A DNA stretch of 8,628 nucleotides from Pseudomonas sp. GTDB taxonomy: Bacteria > Pseudomonadota > Gammaproteobacteria > Pseudomonadales > Pseudomonadaceae. Within the stretch, counting starts at the first letter, position 1. Every line of letters begins with the position of its first letter. Location of the stretch: contig SKFV01000180.1 in the NCBI GenBank assembly GCA_007117785.1, forward strand, positions 1-8,628, written 5' to 3'. Made by a program: the position numbers and the translations under genes. The notes below the pieces were generated by a model that made no database searches, was not told where the DNA came from, and worked only from the letters and a program-made list of their open reading frames with translations. Below are positions 6,087 to 8,628 of this stretch, piece by piece.

Positions 6087-6110
6087 GCGCGTTGATTTAT
6101 TAGGCAGGGA

Positions 6111-6134
6111 TTGCGGGGCCTCAAAACCCCGCAA
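6111..6134 (-). terminator. Hairpin over the pilD stop codon, possible terminator
   Basis: TTGCGGGG (6111-6118) and CCCCGCAA (6127-6134) form a perfect 8-bp GC-rich stem with an 8-base loop. The loop contains the pilD TGA stop (6121-6123). No U-tract follows on the minus strand, so intrinsic termination would be weak. It may instead protect the pilBCD mRNA end or dampen readthrough into the toxin-antitoxin cassette. Confidence 0.4.
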
Positions 6135-6993
6135 ACATCAGATACTGGCTGGTAATGGCATCACCCCAGATCAGGACAATCCAGCCGGCAATAGCCAGGT
6201 AGGGGCCGAAGGGCAGGGGGGTGGCATTGGACTGGCCACGGCTTTTCAGAATGATGATGCCAAGAATGGCGCCCACCAGGGATGACAACAAAATGGTCAA
6301 TGGCAGGATTTGCCAACCACCCCAGGCACCGAGCATGGCCAGTAGCTTGAAGTCACCATAGCCCATACCTTCCTTGCCAGTAATCAGCTTGAAAGCCCAG
6401 AACACCAGCCACAGCGTCAAGTAACCTGCCGCCGCGCCCCATAGCGCGCTGTGGATATCGGTAAAGACACCTGCCGAGTTAAGCAACAAGCCCAACCAGA
6501 GCATGGGTAATACAATGATGTCCGGGAGTAGCTGGGTATCCGCATCAATCATGCTCAAGCTGATCAGTGCCCAGGTCAGCAGCAGAAATGCCGCCGTCGG
6601 CCAGCCAAAACCAAACTGCCAGGCGACGACCATTGAGAGCGCAGCGGTCAACAGCTCAACCAAGGGATAGCGCGGGCTGATGGGTGCTTTGCAGTTACCG
6701 CAGCGGCCGCGAAGCATCAGGTAGCTGATGACCGGCAGGTTTTGCCAGGCCTTGATTTCCGCTTTGCAATGGGGGCAATGGGAGTGAGGCAGCACGAGGT
6801 TGTAGGTGGCCTCGGCGGGTCGCTCCTTGTCCGGCTCCAGCATTTCCCGGCACTGGCGCAACCAGTCGCGTTCCATCATGCGCGGCAAGCGGTGAACCAC
6901 CACATTGAGAAAACTGCCAACAATCAGCCCGAGCAGGCCAGCGAGCAAAATAAAGGCCAGCGCATGGCTGGCCAGGTAATTGAGGATATCCAT
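6121..6993 (-). CDS. pilD: Type IV prepilin peptidase / N-methyltransferase PilD
   Basis: Inner-membrane aspartic protease that cleaves leader peptides of prepilins, and of type II secretion pseudopilins, and N-methylates the new N-terminus. The protein has 290 residues, the usual size. The first TM helix (about 12-33) ends in G-S-F-L-N-V-V-V-H-R-L-P. The cytoplasmic loop carries the zinc tetracysteine motif C73-P-H-C76 and C98-G-N-C101. The catalytic aspartates are D150 (S-M-I-D-A-D) and D214 in G-x-G-Y-G-D, matching the two Asp of P. aeruginosa PilD within one position. Several further TM helices follow. The frame stays open upstream to 7074, but this would overlap the pilC end. The ATG at 6993 lies 2 bases after the pilC stop and gives the standard N-terminus, although its ribosome binding site is weak. 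Confidence 0.96.
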   Translation of the reverse strand: MDILNYLASHALAFILLAGLLGLIVGSFLNVVVHRLPRMMERDWLRQCREMLEPDKERPAEATYNLVLPHSHCPHCKAEIKAWQNLPVISYLMLRGRCGNCKAPISPRYPLVELLTAALSMVVAWQFGFGWPTAAFLLLTWALISLSMIDADTQLLPDIIVLPMLWLGLLLNSAGVFTDIHSALWGAAAGYLTLWLVFWAFKLITGKEGMGYGDFKLLAMLGAWGGWQILPLTILLSSLVGAILGIIILKSRGQSNATPLPFGPYLAIAGWIVLIWGDAITSQYLMFAGF

Positions 6994-6995
6994 GC

Positions 6996-8255
6996 TCAGA
7001 CGACGGCACCCAGCTGGAAGATGGGCAGGTACATAGCGATAATCAAACCACCGACCAGCACACCCAGAACACACATGATCATGGGCTCCATCAGGGTGGT
7101 CAGGTTGTCCACCTTGTTGTCCACCTCCGCCTCGTAATAGTCCGCAACCTTTTCCAACATGTCATCCAGCGCACCGGATTCTTCGCCAATGCCAGCCATC
7201 TGAATGGCGATATTGGGGAACACGCCCGTGGTGCGCATAGAGAAGTTCAGCTGTGAGCCCGCGGACACATCTTCCTTGATCTGCATCACCGCGTTGTAGA
7301 ACACCACATTACCGGCCGCGCCGGCAACTGAGTCCAGAGCTTCCACTAGTGGAACACCGGCAGCAAAGGTAGTGGAGAGGGTGCGGGCATAACGCGCAAC
7401 CGCTGCCTCGTAGACAATTTGCCCAACGACCGGTGCCTTCAACAGGGCGCGGTCCTGCGCATCGCGGAATTTTTTCGATCGCTGGTTAACCTGGGTATAC
7501 ACATAACCAATCACAATAAAGCCGATCAGGATAATAAACCACCAACTCTGCAACCATTCAGACAGGCCAATCACCATCAAGGTAAAGGCCGGCAGGTCAG
7601 CACCAAAGTTGGCAAAGACTTCCTTGAACTGAGGCACAACTTTCAACAGCAAAATTGCCGTCACGATAATAGCTACGACCACTACCGCAATCGGGTAAGT
7701 CATGGCCTTCTTGATCTTGGCTTTCAGCGCCTCGGTCTTTTCCTTGTAGGTAGCAATACGATCGAGCAATGCCTCCAGTCGACCGGACTGTTCACCGGAT
7801 TCCACCAGGTTACAGAACAGGTCATCAAAATACTTGGGGTGCCTGCGCAGCGAATCAGCCAGGGTATTACCCGCAGCAACGTCCGTCTTGACCTCATTGA
7901 TCAGCTTGCTGAAATTGGGGTTTTCCGAGCCTTCGGCAATAATGTCAAAGGCCTGGATGATAGGTACGCCCGATTCCATCATGGTCGCCAGCTGCCGGGT
8001 AAAAAAGGCAATATCCAGTGGCTTAATGGCTTTTCCCTTGGAGCCGAAAAGGGTGGATTTCTTGTTGATCTTGGTTACCAGCACGCCTTGCTTGCGTAAC
8101 TGGGCCTTGACCAGTGCGGCATTGGTGCCTTGCACTTCGCCAGCAACCTTGGTGCCTTTGCGGTCCTTACCTTCCCACTTGAACGGGTAGACCTTCTGTT
8201 CCTTGGCTTTCTTTTTTGCCGCGGCAGGCTTTTTTACTGCTGCTTGTTGCGCCAT
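6996..8255 (-). CDS. pilC: Type IV pilus inner-membrane platform protein PilC
   Basis: Polytopic platform protein that couples the PilB motor to pilin polymerisation, 419 residues. The start is lysine/alanine rich (K-K-P-A-A-A-K-K-K), followed by Y-P-F-K-W-E-G-K-D-R-K-G, typical of PilC. Two T2SSF domains are present, at about residues 85-208 and 287-410, each with an F/Y-x-R-x-L-x-x-x-x-x-x-G-V-P motif and a G-E-x-S-G segment. TM helices lie at about 186-206, 238-256 and 385-411. The ATG at 8255 is preceded by AAGGA, 7 bases away, inside the pilB end. Three bases separate it from the pilB stop, so pilB, pilC and pilD form one operon. Confidence 0.96.
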   Translation of the reverse strand: MAQQAAVKKPAAAKKKAKEQKVYPFKWEGKDRKGTKVAGEVQGTNAALVKAQLRKQGVLVTKINKKSTLFGSKGKAIKPLDIAFFTRQLATMMESGVPIIQAFDIIAEGSENPNFSKLINEVKTDVAAGNTLADSLRRHPKYFDDLFCNLVESGEQSGRLEALLDRIATYKEKTEALKAKIKKAMTYPIAVVVVAIIVTAILLLKVVPQFKEVFANFGADLPAFTLMVIGLSEWLQSWWFIILIGFIVIGYVYTQVNQRSKKFRDAQDRALLKAPVVGQIVYEAAVARYARTLSTTFAAGVPLVEALDSVAGAAGNVVFYNAVMQIKEDVSAGSQLNFSMRTTGVFPNIAIQMAGIGEESGALDDMLEKVADYYEAEVDNKVDNLTTLMEPMIMCVLGVLVGGLIIAMYLPIFQLGAVV

Positions 8256-8258
8256 GAC

Positions 8259-8628
8259 TTAATCCTTGGTCACTCGGTTAACTTCCGCCAGACTGGTAAC
8301 GCCCTGTTCGGCTTTCAACAGCGCGGACTCACGCAGGGTCTTGAAGCCCTCGCTGCGGGCCACGTCGGATATTTCAATGGAGTTGCCGTCTTCCATAATA
8401 ATGCGCTGCATGGCGGGCGTCACTTTCACCACTTCATAAATCCCTACTCGTCCTTTATAACCGTCTTTACAGTTTTCGCAACCCACCGGGCCGAATATCT
8501 TCAGGCCGGCCTCGATTTGCGCTGCAGTAAAGCCTTCCTCGATCAGGGTTTCTTTCGGCACCTCAATCGGGGCTTTGCAGCTCTTGCACAAGCGGCGAGC
8601 CAGACGCTGGGCGATAATCAGGTTGACC
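8259..8628 (-). CDS. pilB: Type IV pilus assembly ATPase PilB (C-terminal part)
   Basis: C-terminal end of the hexameric ATPase that drives pilus extension; about 122 codons are visible and the gene runs off the right edge. The frame continues past the internal TTG at 8591, giving N-L-I-I-A-Q-R-L-A-R-R-L before C-K-S-C-K. This Q-R-L-x-R-x-L-C context is standard for the end of GspE/PilB ATPases. A tetracysteine zinc site is formed by C-K-S-C and, about 40 residues later, G-C-E-N-C, followed by G-Y-K-G-R-V-G-I-Y-E-V. The Walker motifs lie outside the window. The stop TAA is at 8259-8261, three bases before pilC. Confidence 0.95.
   Translation of the reverse strand, partial: VNLIIAQRLARRLCKSCKAPIEVPKETLIEEGFTAAQIEAGLKIFGPVGCENCKDGYKGRVGIYEVVKVTPAMQRIIMEDGNSIEISDVARSEGFKTLRESALLKAEQGVTSLAEVNRVTKD

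Noticed and set aside
6994..7074. Longer pilD starting at 7074
   Set aside because: The extra 27 residues overlap the pilC 3' end in another frame and do not look like a PilD N-terminus; the ATG at 6993 gives the family-standard start.
7419..8099. Plus-strand ORF of 226 codons opposite pilC
   Set aside because: It is antisense to the clear pilC coding sequence; its His/Gln-rich composition is typical of a shadow frame.

Overview
The window looks like a chromosomal segment from a gammaproteobacterium of the Pseudomonas / Halopseudomonas type. The evidence is the gene order pilB-pilC-pilD ... coaE-yacG, moderately high GC with Pseudomonas-like codon use, and protein sequences close to pseudomonad PilD, PilC and CoaE. 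The species cannot be fixed from the sequence alone.

Left part (1-3446, plus strand): the end of an operon for an ABC-2 type exporter. It holds the 3' part of a GldF-like permease, a GldG-like auxiliary protein with a TM anchor at each end, and a DUF4340 protein with an N-terminal anchor. The genes are tightly spaced with good ribosome binding sites, and the ATPase gene presumably lies just upstream of the window. The substrate is unknown.

Middle (3447-3664): the gap between two convergent genes is filled by about 2.4 copies of an 84-bp tandem repeat. Each full copy can fold into a three-way, cloverleaf-like structure: an outer stem enclosing two GC-rich hairpins with 4-nt loops. This is the most unusual element here. 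Both strands are open through it, which creates repetitive spurious ORFs.

Right part (3665-8628, minus strand, read right to left): C-terminal part of pilB, then pilC, pilD, a RelE-type toxin / XRE antitoxin pair, coaE, yacG and a mutT-type Nudix gene fused to a ThiE-like domain. PilB, PilC and PilD are the assembly ATPase, inner-membrane platform and prepilin peptidase of type IV pili. CoaE makes coenzyme A, YacG inhibits gyrase, and the Nudix protein probably sanitises oxidised nucleotides. coaE/yacG and yacG/mutT overlap by 4 bases (ATGA), so these three are translationally coupled. The toxin-antitoxin pair sits where pseudomonads normally have pilD directly followed by coaE, so it looks like an acquired cassette. 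It has its own promoter with an operator-like palindrome and probably a leaderless toxin mRNA. The coaE ribosome binding site lies in one arm of an inverted repeat just after the cassette.
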